Positions 23,071 through 36,100 of a stretch of DNA of 64,000 nucleotides are shown one piece after another. Made by a program: the position numbers and the translations under genes. This DNA comes from Agrostemma githago (lineage: Eukaryota; Streptophyta; Magnoliopsida; Caryophyllales; Caryophyllaceae), in assembly GCA_958450325.1 (NCBI GenBank), contig OY288243.1, positions 3,696,586-3,760,585 on the forward strand. Direction: 5' to 3'. Position 1 is the first letter of the stretch; the number at the start of each line of letters is the position of its first letter. The notes below the pieces were generated by a model. It was not told where the DNA came from. It saw only the letters and a list, made by a program, of their open reading frames with translations, and made no database searches.

Positions 23071-24172
23071 AGCGAGACGGTCAAAACAGATCTCCTGTCT
23101 CATTTTTGTGTCCCACCCAATGTGCTGTACTATACACGGTAGGACACATCGTCTATTAAATAAATAAAATATGCAAGATTTATCATAAATAGTTGAATGA
23201 TAGGTTTTGGAGGGATTGGATAGGATAGGATAAGACCAAAAATACTGGTAGTGTATAGAACATGAAAGGTAGCAGAGGACAGCAGGGAGTATGCGTATGA
23301 TTCGATAGGTGCGGGAGGAGAAGGGCTCATAATTTTGGTTTCCCACTTTTCCTTCCACGTCCTCCGCGCTCTCTCTCATTTCCCCCCCACTTTTCTCCTC
23401 TCCTTTATTCCCTCCCTTATTCACCCTGCTTTCCTTCGTCTTCGCCATTTTCAATTCTTCACTCTCATTCTATCATTCTTCTCCTCCGCCTTTTTCATCT
23501 CCGGTATTTCTACTTCTACTTCCTCTCTTTCATTTGATTATTTCATGTTCAAATTTGGTGTTTTCTGTTACGTAGCTTCTCACATTGTAATCATGTTTAT
23601 CGATTGCCAACTTTGTTCAGATTCTCAATTTGTAGAGTTATTGTGCGGATCAATTAATCATCGTCCAGACATTTCGAATCATGATTTTTTATTTTTTTAT
23701 TTATTTATTTATTTATATTTCTGCGTTTTCGTTCAAGTAGATCGAGGAGATCGTAATGCTTGATCTGATGATGATGATCTCAATGTGCTATGATGAAATA
23801 TAAGAATCAGTTTAGCTGTTGCTGAATTTTTGTTGAAAATTTAGCCGCCCAAGTATTTGAGCCCGACATTCATCAGCATTCATCTGAAATTGGGTGATAT
23901 TACAATAATTTGGGGGAGAGAGGGTGAGACCATCGAAACTCGATATAGGAGCTTGAGGTTCCACACATTGCAATTGTACATGACCTCATATTTGACTTCC
24001 TAGATTTTTCTTCTAAATTCTAGGTATTTCCAAGAGCATACCACTCTAGATTTTGTATAAGATTTATCTCTAGATTAATTCCAACAATATTGTGAGGGGA
24101 AAATAAAGCAGACGTATTTTTGATTGAGACAGGGCTAAGTCGTGAATTGTGATTGTTCTGTTAGGTCTGAAA
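23071..24172 (+). promoter_or_regulatory. Promoter, leader and 5'-UTR intron of the SAC gene
   Basis: A CT-rich leader (about 23340-23503) ends at a good donor (CCG|GTATTT, 23504). An acceptor TTAG at 24161-24164 lies 8 bases before the start codon. This suggests a leader intron of about 660 bp (23504-24164) containing a T-rich stretch and a TTTA run (23690-23715). The leader start is not defined. Confidence 0.5.
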
Positions 24173-27100
24173 ATGGCGAGTAAAGTGGAATCTGTACACA
24201 AGTTGCACACGAGAATGCGACTGTGGGAATTTCCTGATGAGTATGTAGTCGAACCCACAGACGGAACAGGTGGCTCCTTTTTATCTGTTAGCCGAATTGA
24301 TGGATCCATGAAGCTGCTTGGTTTGTATTCTTTCTATCTTCTTCCTAAACATCATCTCTTGCCTTTTCATTTTTAAGTAGGTCTTCTCTTACACGGTTGA
24401 ACAATGGAACAAACAGGATTGTGAATGATATAGAATGGTACATGATAAAAACGGTCACCAATACCAGTGAAATGGTGACCAATGTCGTGAAAATATGTAC
24501 TAAACTAAAGGGTAGTTGTCAGCATTGAAAGGGTTCTGCTAAAAACATGGAAAGAGCCACGAGAAATACGTTCTTACGACAAAATTGCTGTAAGATTGTC
24601 TAGTTAGTGCCCTTTTTATGGCAATCAGTTTTGTGTGAAGTAGTCTCACACCCTCACTAGTGAGACTAACCCAAAATTTTATATATATTTCAGCAGTGAT
24701 ATTCTTCATTGCAATCAATTTTGTGTGAAGTATTCTCATGCTCTCACTTGAGGTCTCTCGTACAAGATTTTTGTGTTTGTGTGATAGTATTAATTGTGAA
24801 ATAGTTGCACTGATTTTAACATTATCCAGATGAACTACCGCATTGCAGCGCGGTCCGTGTTCCCAAAATACAGACAATATATGGGGTGATTGGGGTGCTT
24901 AAACTCTTGAGAGGTAATCTGATTTATTTTGTATTATACATGCAATTCTTGCACGTGTTATTGATGTCGCTTTTAGACCTAGCTTAGTTATCATACCGCT
25001 TCAGAAATTTAGAAACTGAAAGAGATTTTGGAAACGTAGGTGCAACACAACTGCCACTCTCAAAACAGGTGGCAAATTGAAATTTAAACGATGTACTCAT
25101 AATTAGCGGTCGTGATTAAGTTGTCATACTTCAGTGAAAGAAAGTTGTTAAGGGGCTCAATCCATTTCATGACTTTGAGTTACTTAAAGGATTAATTGTT
25201 GATTACAACCTTTTATAACACTCATTTTGAGACTTCATGTTATATCGTTTCCCGAAACTTACGGCCAGAACATGACCTCAGATTTAAATTTGCTACAAAG
25301 TTATGAATCCGGTGACATTGGATGTAGAGTGACCCCTTTACCTTCCCTTATGATATTCACTAATTACCATTGTCAGCCACCACCTCCATCAATGACCAGT
25401 GGGCTACCGCATCTATCCCTCACTCAACTCCACCACTACTTCAACATTGCCACTACCTAACACCACCACCATCACAACCTTCCCATAATCCTGAAAGCAT
25501 CCTGCTCACAGCCATGTCAGCCACCACTTGACACATGGTGGCCGAGTGGTGGTGGTGGTGGTGGTGGTTGTTGAGGTGGTGATGGATGGTGGGGTGAAAA
25601 ATGGTAGAGTGGTGCTAAGGTGGGCAAGTGGAGCTGGTAGTAGTATGGTGACAATAAAGGGGAGTGAGGGTAATAAGAGAAGGGGTGATATGGTCATAAT
25701 AGTTGTGTTTACTATGACAAAGCCTTAGCCCCAGAATGCTTTGGAGCCGGCTAACTCAAATCATCAATTGGTATCACTTATTCTCAAAAATCAGACTACA
25801 TTTACCACACAAATACTTCTCTCTACATTTCTACAATCACCTCTCCAGTGTCATATTTTCTTAATTCCCAAATAAGTCTTATTATTTTCAGACACCCTAA
25901 TCCATATGTGTTTGGTATTCCCCTTCTCATGACAATCTTATCATTTACCCACATATAAAGTTATAAAAGTTGGGTTTAAGTGAACGAAATTTAAACTAGT
26001 CTGAAACTGTCAGTGGAGTCTAATCTGGTAACAATTGTCCGTAAAAAAATCGTTATTTGGCAGCAAGTTACATAAATTTTTATATAAAAGGGTATAGGTC
26101 TCAGTATGAGTGTTATAAAAGCTCAACAACTTTTTTCCTACTTCAATTACAAGTATGTTGCGAGTTGTTAACCAGTTAGCAACACCTGTGGGCTGTGGTT
26201 GGTTGCTACACAATATCAAGACTAGGTCATCTCGATCTTGATCCTGGTCATTATGCTATAATGCGACAGTTACCACCTCAAATGTGGTCATAGTATCCCT
26301 CAAAATGTTTTTAACATGGTCATGATGCGGTATCACAACCTATGCTCAAATCTTGGTCACACGACTCACACCACAAGCATCATTTAATCTTTCGTGAAAA
26401 AAACACCATTCAATCGGATCCCAACATAATGTCTTGATATCTTCCTCTTGTTGGTAGATACTGCTAATTTAAGGTTGTCTCTGCTTACAGGTTCATATTT
26501 ATTTGTTATTACTGAACGCCAGTGTGTTGGGTCTTACTTGGAGCATCCCATTTTCAAAGTTGAATCTATGAAGATTTTGCCTTGTGATCATGCTCTCAAG
26601 ACTTCCCCAGCAGAGCATGTAACGTGCTCATAAACATTTGCTTTATGTATTTACATGTTGCTATATCATTGTGTTATATTTTAAGTTTACTCCTTACTCT
26701 CACTTGTTCTTGTTATTGTTAGATTGTGAAAAAATGAAAAAAGTTTATTTTTTAGTTTGCATTGATGGAATTCTTGTAAATTCTGCAGAAAAGGATGGAA
26801 ACTGAGTTTTCAGCTCTTCTAAGTTGTGCGCAAGGGACTTCTGGATTGTTTTTCTCCTATGATGTCAATCTAAGTCTGAGGTATCTTATCAGTTATTTTC
26901 TTCATTTAGGGTTTCTTGCCTTAGCTATTAGCTTCTTGATACATAGCTTCCATTCACTAAGAATGACCTATACACGCAGAGTGGTTGATTAAGCAACCTG
27001 TTAGAAGCGGAGTATTGTGTATGTGGGTAGGTGTGGGGTGAGGCACCTTTTTCATGGGATTGACCCAGGAAGCAGAAAATGAGGCAAAATAAGGCTTTTG

Positions 27101-30100
27101 TGTGGATAACCATGTTCTTTGAGTAAGTTCTCCGTAGGTAGAACTTGTTACAAAACAATGTACTTGGAACATAATTTTGATTGTGCACAACACTTGCCTC
27201 AGTATCGGCATCCACCCTCACTCAATTGCCACTCACACTCTCACTTTTGGGCCTAAATGTCTTGGACTGGTTGAAGTGAAGAGAACAAACAACTCTTTGG
27301 TTGACTACTTGATCGGCTTCCGTTCACTCCCTAACCCTTTCACTTCACATCTCTTCTTACTTCTGAGAGTAGTTAAAAGTTTTATACAAATAAATCCTAA
27401 GAAACTCCAAGAACATTCTAAACCGTAAAGAACGTTTTACACCATTAGAACATATACAGATATCTCAGCTAACATCCTACAATATCCAAGATGATTGAGG
27501 GACTCTAGAACAATTTATACATCTAGAATCGTCTGTACAATTGCAAACAACATTAGATGTTCTGGAGTACCTTAGATGACTATTCTAGAATATTTAAGAA
27601 TACCCTAGATGGGTCAATCTCTCCAGAATAACCTAAACTACCTTAGAAGTTTTAGGGCAGTTCTTCAAGGTCCTTGTGTCATCTAGAGCCTTCAGCAAAA
27701 AAATGGATACATTCACTAACTATCCCCAAATGACGCAATTTCCTTGGTTGATTGAGAAGTACTGCCCGTGACATTTTGCCGACTTAATTTATTGCTTGCT
27801 AAATCTATATCCATGCAACAAAGTGTTGCAGAATCAAATTTGAATATTATTTTGTGTCCTTCTTGAGTAGTAATATATCCTTTAGGAATCAACATTTTTT
27901 AGTGATTCTTTTGTTGTCTTTGAAAATTTCCATGAACTGCATAACTTGGAGTTGCTTTGTTGCCTTTTTGTATGTAATAGTGGATTAATGGGGGAAGTGG
28001 TAGTTCCATGAATTGCAATCCCTAGAGACTGTTGGTAGCGTCTTTACCTATTTCTCCCTTAGTAACTTGTATAGAAATCCTATAAAAATGTGTGTTAACA
28101 TTTCAACCAAACAGACTTGGGAAATTCACATATAATTAAAATGATTGAGTTGACATTCCATAGATTGATATCTCATGTTAACTTGCACTTCAAACTTTGC
28201 CCATTCCAACATGTTGCTGACTTGCTGTTGTTGCCGGCCTTCAGCTGGCTTTTTTGTACTTGTATGTTGTACTGCCTATTCCAGTATGCCGGTGATTTTT
28301 CAATTCAATTATTTATCAACTCATTCATCCTTTGCTGACAATATGTGCGATTATTACTAATTCACACGTCTCGCACATTGTACCTTGGAAATCTAGATGA
28401 AATATGTTTCTGAACTTCTGACACCTTTTTCTACAGCATGCAAAGATTATGTGATTTAGGAGATGAATCAAAGACGCTACCACTATGGAGACAGGTAGGC
28501 CAACTTTCTTGTGTGGATTAAAATTTGAAAGGAAACTTTTAATGTCTACTTTTGTGCATCATTTGACGAGACAATATGTTAAATGTATTATTAGCGATCC
28601 CGTTGTTGTGTAACTTCTGTGATGTGATGCACATGGTAAATGTTTGTTTTCTCCAATATTACGACTTGGCAGCTATTTGAGCCAGTTTCATTACATGATT
28701 ACATGTTTTGGAACAAAAGAGGCTAAGATATTAAATCTTTTTTAAACAGTAGAATTCAGTTTGGGATTGGTTAGTTTCTTTCACATTATTGTGGCTGATG
28801 GCTATGAGTGTTTTTAGAGTATTGCTTTTACTTTATCTAAGCGACATTGTATATTTTCTACTTTGTCAGTTAATTTTGGTTACTTATTGCGTTCTTGCCA
28901 TGTATATTAGCACAATGGGACATTTTGACACTTCTTTCTCTTCCTAAAGCATGAAATATTTTCATTTAATATTGTGTCCAACATTCCAACCCTTGCAGTC
29001 AAGTCGGACTGAAAAATCTTTTCAATAGTAATGTCTTAGTCCTCCTACCATAAAGCAGGATAGACAAGGAGATGGATAAATCATAATAACTGCACAAGGG
29101 GAAAATGCAGCTACGATCACAGGAAAAACTGGATATTTCTGGTCTTCTGTTTGAGGAGGCTTGTAAATTTGTAATGAGTATATGCTTTTCAAAAAGAAAA
29201 GTTGAATCTTGATGTACATAATAAAGTATAGGACAGAACACGTCGCATGATCATTGTTTTAAGCTGCATTTTTGACCTTTCAATTATTCATTCTGAAGAG
29301 AGGTGAGGAGAGAGGTGAGAACTTAACACCAAAAATTGATGATTTATAAGAAGTGCTGATGAGGGAGTAATTGTGAAGATGAATGTGGAGTAGACACCAT
29401 TTACTGTTTCCTGATCAAGATTTTATCTCTTTTAGACATCTGGAAGTCGGTAACTAACTTCTTAAGGAGTCATAGTCATGAAAGAGGCATCAGGATCTGC
29501 CAGGCTAATATGTACTAATGACAATCCTCTGACCTCTACTATTGTTATGCAGGCAGATCCTAGATATTTGTGGAACAACTATATGATGGAGGGCCTCATT
29601 GACAATAAGGTTTGTCTAATCTTTCTAATTTCTATTGCTATTGATTTCTAAACTTAGTTGCTGATATTATTTTTTCTTTTGCAGCTCGATCCATACTTAC
29701 TTCCCATCCTACAAGGAAGTATCCTTCTTATGTAGTTTATTTTTTATTTTTTTGACTTTTATAAGAGCAGCTGACTACTCATTGATTCATATTTTGTATT
29801 TGCTCGTCTGTCGTTGGTCTTTTTCATTGTTAAAATGGCTACTTAACTGAGCATCAGGTTTTCATCACTTTCAATCAGCTATCGGGAAAGATATTGTTGA
29901 TGTTACTCTGATTGCTAGGAGATGTACCAGAAGAACTGGTAAGTGTGGCTTTTCCAAATATTTCTTTGGTCCTTGAGCAACAATTTCTTTTATTTTATTA
30001 TTATTTTGTTGATTTGGCATGCAAGTTATTGATTTAATGGAAGGTGCTCCTCTAGTTCTCTGACAGGAGCAGTAAATGTAATGACAAATTGCATTAATTC

Positions 30101-33100
30101 CCTCCCATGGAACTAAATCATTACGATTGGATGTGTTTTAGAAATGGTATTTGACTTATACAATTACCTATTTACCCCATCTAATTACTATCCAATACCC
30201 TCACTGCCCACCACTGTCCACTGCCCTACCAAACCTCATAACCCATCTGAATTCCATCCCGATCAACCTCCACTCTCCCCAACCCACCGCTAACATCCCC
30301 ATCTGCACCGGAAACAAACCTAACCCTGCCGGAAACAATCCAAACCCCTCAAAACCACTTCATCCCTACGGAAAACACCCTCCCCCCCCCCCTCCCGCTA
30401 GAAATCGTCCTCACCCTAAAAAATTCCCTCCCACTGCCGGATTTGGCCCTCCACCTCTTGAAACATCCTAAAAATTCCTAAAGGTAAACCTAAAAAAACT
30501 AGTTGAATATACCAAGAAAAGTACTCCGTAAAGAGAGAATGACTTATGAGTTATTGGACTTTTTGGCGATCTTAAACAACCAAGACTAGATCATTGTTGA
30601 TATTGAGAAATGGTGATGTAGTGACATAGACGTGATAAATCCGCGTAGCTATGTGTGGTTTATCACTTAAAAAGCATCAATCAATTTTCTTATTCCCTGG
30701 TATTAACTGTATTTAACATTAGCCGTTCGATAATCACTGGTAAAATTTGATAGAAAGCTAGTCATTGGATTGTACTTGGAGAAGTTAATCAGGTGATGAG
30801 TTTAATGGATTTCATCAGTTAACAGATCTCACAACCCTTCTATTCCTCTTGCACTGTTTTCTCTTACCTAACACATCCCTTTATCCCTTCTCACCTAATT
30901 CCTGAATGAGGTCTCTCTGCCGTGCCACCATTAACCTAATTACTTTCCATTTCGACTCTCCTACATATTTCTTATATCCTCCTCATTATTATGATAATAA
31001 AAGGCTTCTCTTTATTCCTGTTTTGGCGTTAGGGTTGAGGGAACCCGCACTTCCTGGTTAACTTCGAAGACAACTTTCTCTAGATCCTTGATCCTAATAG
31101 GCCACAGCTTAGACAATTAAAGTAGTGTCTTTGTACTCATGCTAAAAACCTCTTCTTCGACCTCTTTCACATTGAAAAGGATGGGCAATATGAGCTAGCA
31201 GCACATCGACAGAAAATTCTTACAGGGCCAGGCCACTAGCAAAGTTATATTCTGATTTCTTACTGGAAAAATACTCGTCTGAGTCACTCATAAATTCTAA
31301 CTGCTTAACTAATTGTTTTGTGGTACTAGCGCTGTTTTCTTGGCAGCTTCTAAAGTCCCAGCCTTTCCAGCATCTGTGATTAGTTAATGAAGGTTGAAGA
31401 AAGTAAATGAAAATTAACATTATTAATGGCAATATATAGAGTTATAATTAATGACTGGGAACAGGCTTGCAATTTCTTTAGAAACTTCGGAAAAATTCGT
31501 TTGGTGGGTTCCTATGTATAACCATTTTATATTGGGAATTAGTAAAGTCAAAACTACCCCTGTGCCCCAGGAATTTTCTAAAGTATTTTTAATAGAAGGA
31601 ATGACTCTTTTAATGGTTGCATATTGAAATTTCCGCTTCTCTTATTTCAGTCCTGTATAAGTAGTCCTACTTCTTGTTTGCTCAGACAAGTGATGCATTT
31701 GGTACCTTGAGTTTTTTTTCTGCTTAAATTGTTGATCGCTTCTCTTAAATTGTTGGCCACTTTTATTCTTGTTGATAGTAAGCTGGCTATTGATTTTCAT
31801 CGTCAATGGTGTAACTTAAACTTTGCTACGGTGAGGTAGGCCTTTCTGAAAATGTGTCAGATTACTTTTCTTGGGGCTTTAGTACTTGTACTAAAATTGT
31901 TAGTACTTTTCTGTATGGAAAATTAAACGTGATGTCTATAGTAGTATAGTAGATTCCTGTATTCTCACACTTCTCTAGTAGCTGCAGGTGAGTGATGGTT
32001 ACGCAAAGTCATTTTGTGCTTCCTCAAGTTAGTCTAAATGCAGCTCCTTTTGTAAAATGCATATCATGTTTCATCTTGTGATTAATAGTATCATTTGATA
32101 TCTATCTGTGGCATCTTTCCGAGAATTATCGAGCCCAACGTAGATATATCGGTCTGCTTCATTCAAAGAGTTTTATCAGAAGTATGAATTATAAGGCTGT
32201 CTCTTCAACGAACAGAGTGTTCTGATTCTTGAACATTCTGACTTTTTGTAGGAACTCGAATGTGGAGAAGAGGAGCTGACCCTGATGGTTATGTTGCAAA
32301 CTTTGTGGAAACTGAACAAATGCTGCAGTTAAACGGTTACACAGCATCATTTGTGCAGGTAAGCATCATAGCATTCTAGCAAGTGCAGTTCAATGACTAC
32401 TGCTGTAAAATACTTGGACACTGTAAACCACCATAACCTTATACCGTCATAGGCTCCCAACACACAACTAAGGTAAATTGAAAATCACAAGGCAATGTAC
32501 TTTCGGAACTTTTGATGGTGTTTAGTGAACAATCTTTACATTTAGTAAGGGGTTACAGTCGATGGCTGATCTACTCATGTGGGCCTATTGACAAATTAAA
32601 TGTTATTCTAGTTTTTAGTGTCTACTTATATTTCTTGAGTTACGTATTTATTGGATCATTTTGTAAATAACAGTTTTTTTCCTCTTCCATCTACAGGTAC
32701 GTGGATCGATGCCATTTCTCTGGGAGCAGATTGTTGACTTGAAATATAAACCAAAATTCGAAATTGTGAAACCAGAAGAAGCAGTGAGTCTCACCGAATC
32801 TCTTTAGTGAATACAATGTGGTTTCTCAAATCTTATTACTGAAATGTTAAGACATCTTATGCAGCCCCGAGTTGCTGAGAGGCATTTCTTGGACCTAAGG
32901 AAAAGATATGGTTCTGTGCTTGCCGCCGATCTTGTCAATAAGGTGTGCGAAAGCTTCCTGTTTTCACTTATGCTGCCCATACTAATCACCTGTAGTTTAG
33001 GTCAATGTACACCTTAATACGAGTATGATATTGAGCTAAAATTTGACCAATACCCAAGTATAAGGGGTGTGACTTTATTGTCATGATATGCTTTCCTTTT

Positions 33101-36100
33101 GTGGGCGTTCTCAACCTAATTTTTGGTCACATTGGTATGGTGGTGTTTTTAGCTATCTAATGTGACGAATTTATTAGTATCAAGTACCACTATTTACCAA
33201 CTTTCTGGTGACATGCACCATTAACCCTTTTAATGCATCAACTTAGAGTTGAGACTGCAGGCTAGTGAGTATCACGCAAGAGTAGAGTAATTTTTGAACA
33301 TTCCTTAGTTAAACAGAGGTTCTATTACCACGGGTAAAGAGGCTCATATGTACTCAACTTTACCTATATATTGCAAACAATTGAGACACAGTTTCCCGAT
33401 GACAACATTACCCCAGTGCCTTAAGGCTCATGTATATTATGAGTGGGGAGGGGTTGATGATTTACGCGGCCTTACCTTTGTGTTAGTAACACAAAGAGGT
33501 TGTTTCCGAATTGCCGTGAAATAAGGAGGGAAAGGGAGGGGAGGGGGAACGGGGTGAGGACGTGACGTTGTTTGGATACATTCTCTCCAAATCTCTCCTA
33601 TAGAGTAAGGATTTTGATTTGCCTTAGAAGAAGAAAGGAAAATGGGTCCCTCCAAATGCCCACCTTCATTTCCCTCCACCCTTAGCCAAACAAGGGATTT
33701 TCCACCCCCCCCCCCCCCCAATCCCACAATCCAAACAAGGCTTAGAGCCATTGGCTCATTTGGAAATGGAAGAACATTGTTTCCAAATGTCTTATAGTAA
33801 AGGTTGCATTGAGAATTTTTGGACTAGTAGTTTATAATACAAGACGGGTTAATAGTTTAGTTGGATGTTTTAATTATAGGGTGAATATAGTTTTTGTTAT
33901 TTATCAAGCTCACATTTGGTTAGCTTCTTCCTTGCTTTTCGACTTATTAATGAACCCTAAGCTCAACAAGAAATTTTAATATGTTCCTAAAATGGAGTTG
34001 TTGACTTTAGTATGTTGAAAATTGTAGAAAATCAGCTGATTCATCTTTTTCAATGACCAAAGGAAATAGAAAGATTGTACTACTGTATTATTAAGGCAAA
34101 AGTCGAGCAAACATGCAATGAGCACTACCACCTGGTTTCCTTAACAACTCTTCACCATCATAGTATTCATGGCCCATCCATTTTTATCTCTAATGTAAAA
34201 TATGTCTGATAAATTTAGTTATATAAACTTATGTCATAAGAGCACAAATAGCTGAAAAGGCAAACATAAAAGGATATGCAAAGTTCTACCCGTTGCTCTC
34301 AAGTAAACAGTGGCTCGTTCTTATTATTTGAAGGTGGGCGTAACCATGGGTGTCGTACGGGGAGTTTTGGAATTAGTTAAAATTGGTAATATTATCTCAA
34401 GTGATGACCCGAAATTTAAAACCTATCAAGCTTAAAATTGAATGCACAGAAGTTCTTGAATTAAATGATCCTTCCACCTCTTCTAATTTTGCATTTAACC
34501 CTAGGTGCAAATGGAAGCCTGAGAAAATTCTGATTAACCAAAGAATAGTAATGTGATATATAGCTTGAGTACCGCCATTGGGGGAACTAAGGGGGAGTGA
34601 GATTTGTAAGGGGGGACAAAACAGAGCATGCTTTAAGTTCTTGATTTTAGACAACCAGATTACAAGAGCCATTTTGAGAGCTTTACGAGAGAAGCCGGGA
34701 TGACAGATGTTTAGATGATATGCTTGAAATGGTATTCCTCCATACGATATAATTTAGTTATAGTACTTTTTTTAATGGTTTTTTTTTGTGATGTCGGTGG
34801 GAGAATTGTGATTGTGTTTCTTGAATATAATTATCTTTTTTTTTGTTTCAGTTAATAATTTAACTTTAAGTGATTGCGAGCATTATTTGACGGTATTTGC
34901 TACCATTTTTTTTTGACAAAGTACAAGAGGAACCTCAAACTGGAGGGGAAGGAAAAAAACTGAAGCAACCATCTTTTTGTCTTGAAAATAAAGTTCTGTT
35001 GATTTACCATATTAAAATTTCTATTTCCATAGCTGTTTGGTTCATTTTTTATGCATAACCATGTATATACAAAGTTCGTTTTAATTGGATATGTGAGCTT
35101 GGTGTATCACATTTTCACTATATTTCTTACTCATTTTCTATTCTTCCAGCATGGAGGTGAGGGGCATTTATGTGAGATGTATGGAAAAGCAATGGAGAAT
35201 ATTGTTAATGAGGACATACGGTATGAGAAAAGTTCTTCTCCTTGTAAATGCACCTTTTCGTCAATAGGCTAACGTCTTCTGTTCTTTATAGGTATTTGCA
35301 CTTCGATTTCCATCGGATATGTGGGCACGTACATTTTGAGCGACTGTCTATTTTGTTTGATCAAATATCAGATTTTCTAAATAAAAGCAGGTTCGGATTT
35401 TCTCGGCATGGCAAGCCTATTTTGTGTTCATTATTTATTTATTTATTTAATGCTGTTGTCAGGACATTTGAGAATATCTCCTAAAACCCTCCGTATTTTT
35501 CATAGCAAGAGAATTTCCGTACTGAAGTAGGCCTCAAAAAATGAACAATATCTCATTATTTCTTTTCCATCTTTGATAATAAGAATCACCTGAGAAAAAT
35601 ATTCTGCTTTATAATAAGATAGCCTAAAAGCAGTTATATGTTCGATAACAAGAATTTAATAACCAAAGGATATTATTGAGGTGCTAGTACGAGTGTGTGA
35701 AATCATGTCGGGAAGACAAGAGTTCCTAATTACCCTTGAGGTGCATCAAGGCTTTTCTGTTGGTCCTTTTTTCTTTGCCGTAGTTATCGACATATCGACG
35801 AGGTCATTTCACAAGGCTATCCCAATGCCTGTGGATGGTATTGTGTTGATTGATAAGATGAAAAAAGGTAGTGAAAGTGAGGGTGAAACTTAAACTTTGA
35901 AGGCTGTGTTACCCACTCTTCTATGAAGTGTCGTGTCCGACACGGTGTCCGGGTGTTAGGACATCCAAGTGAAGTGTCAGAGTAACATAGCTTGAAAGCA
36001 CGAGACTTTAAGCTAAGCAGAAGTAAGATTAAAATCAAAGCGTAGGTTTATTGGAACATGGACCAAAAAATAGGAAAGATTGTTCAAGGATTCGCCCGCT

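Noticed and set aside
30151..30471. Proline-rich open frame in SAC intron 8
   Set aside because: C-rich composition alone explains the openness; it lies within an intron on the sense strand and has no splice or motif support.
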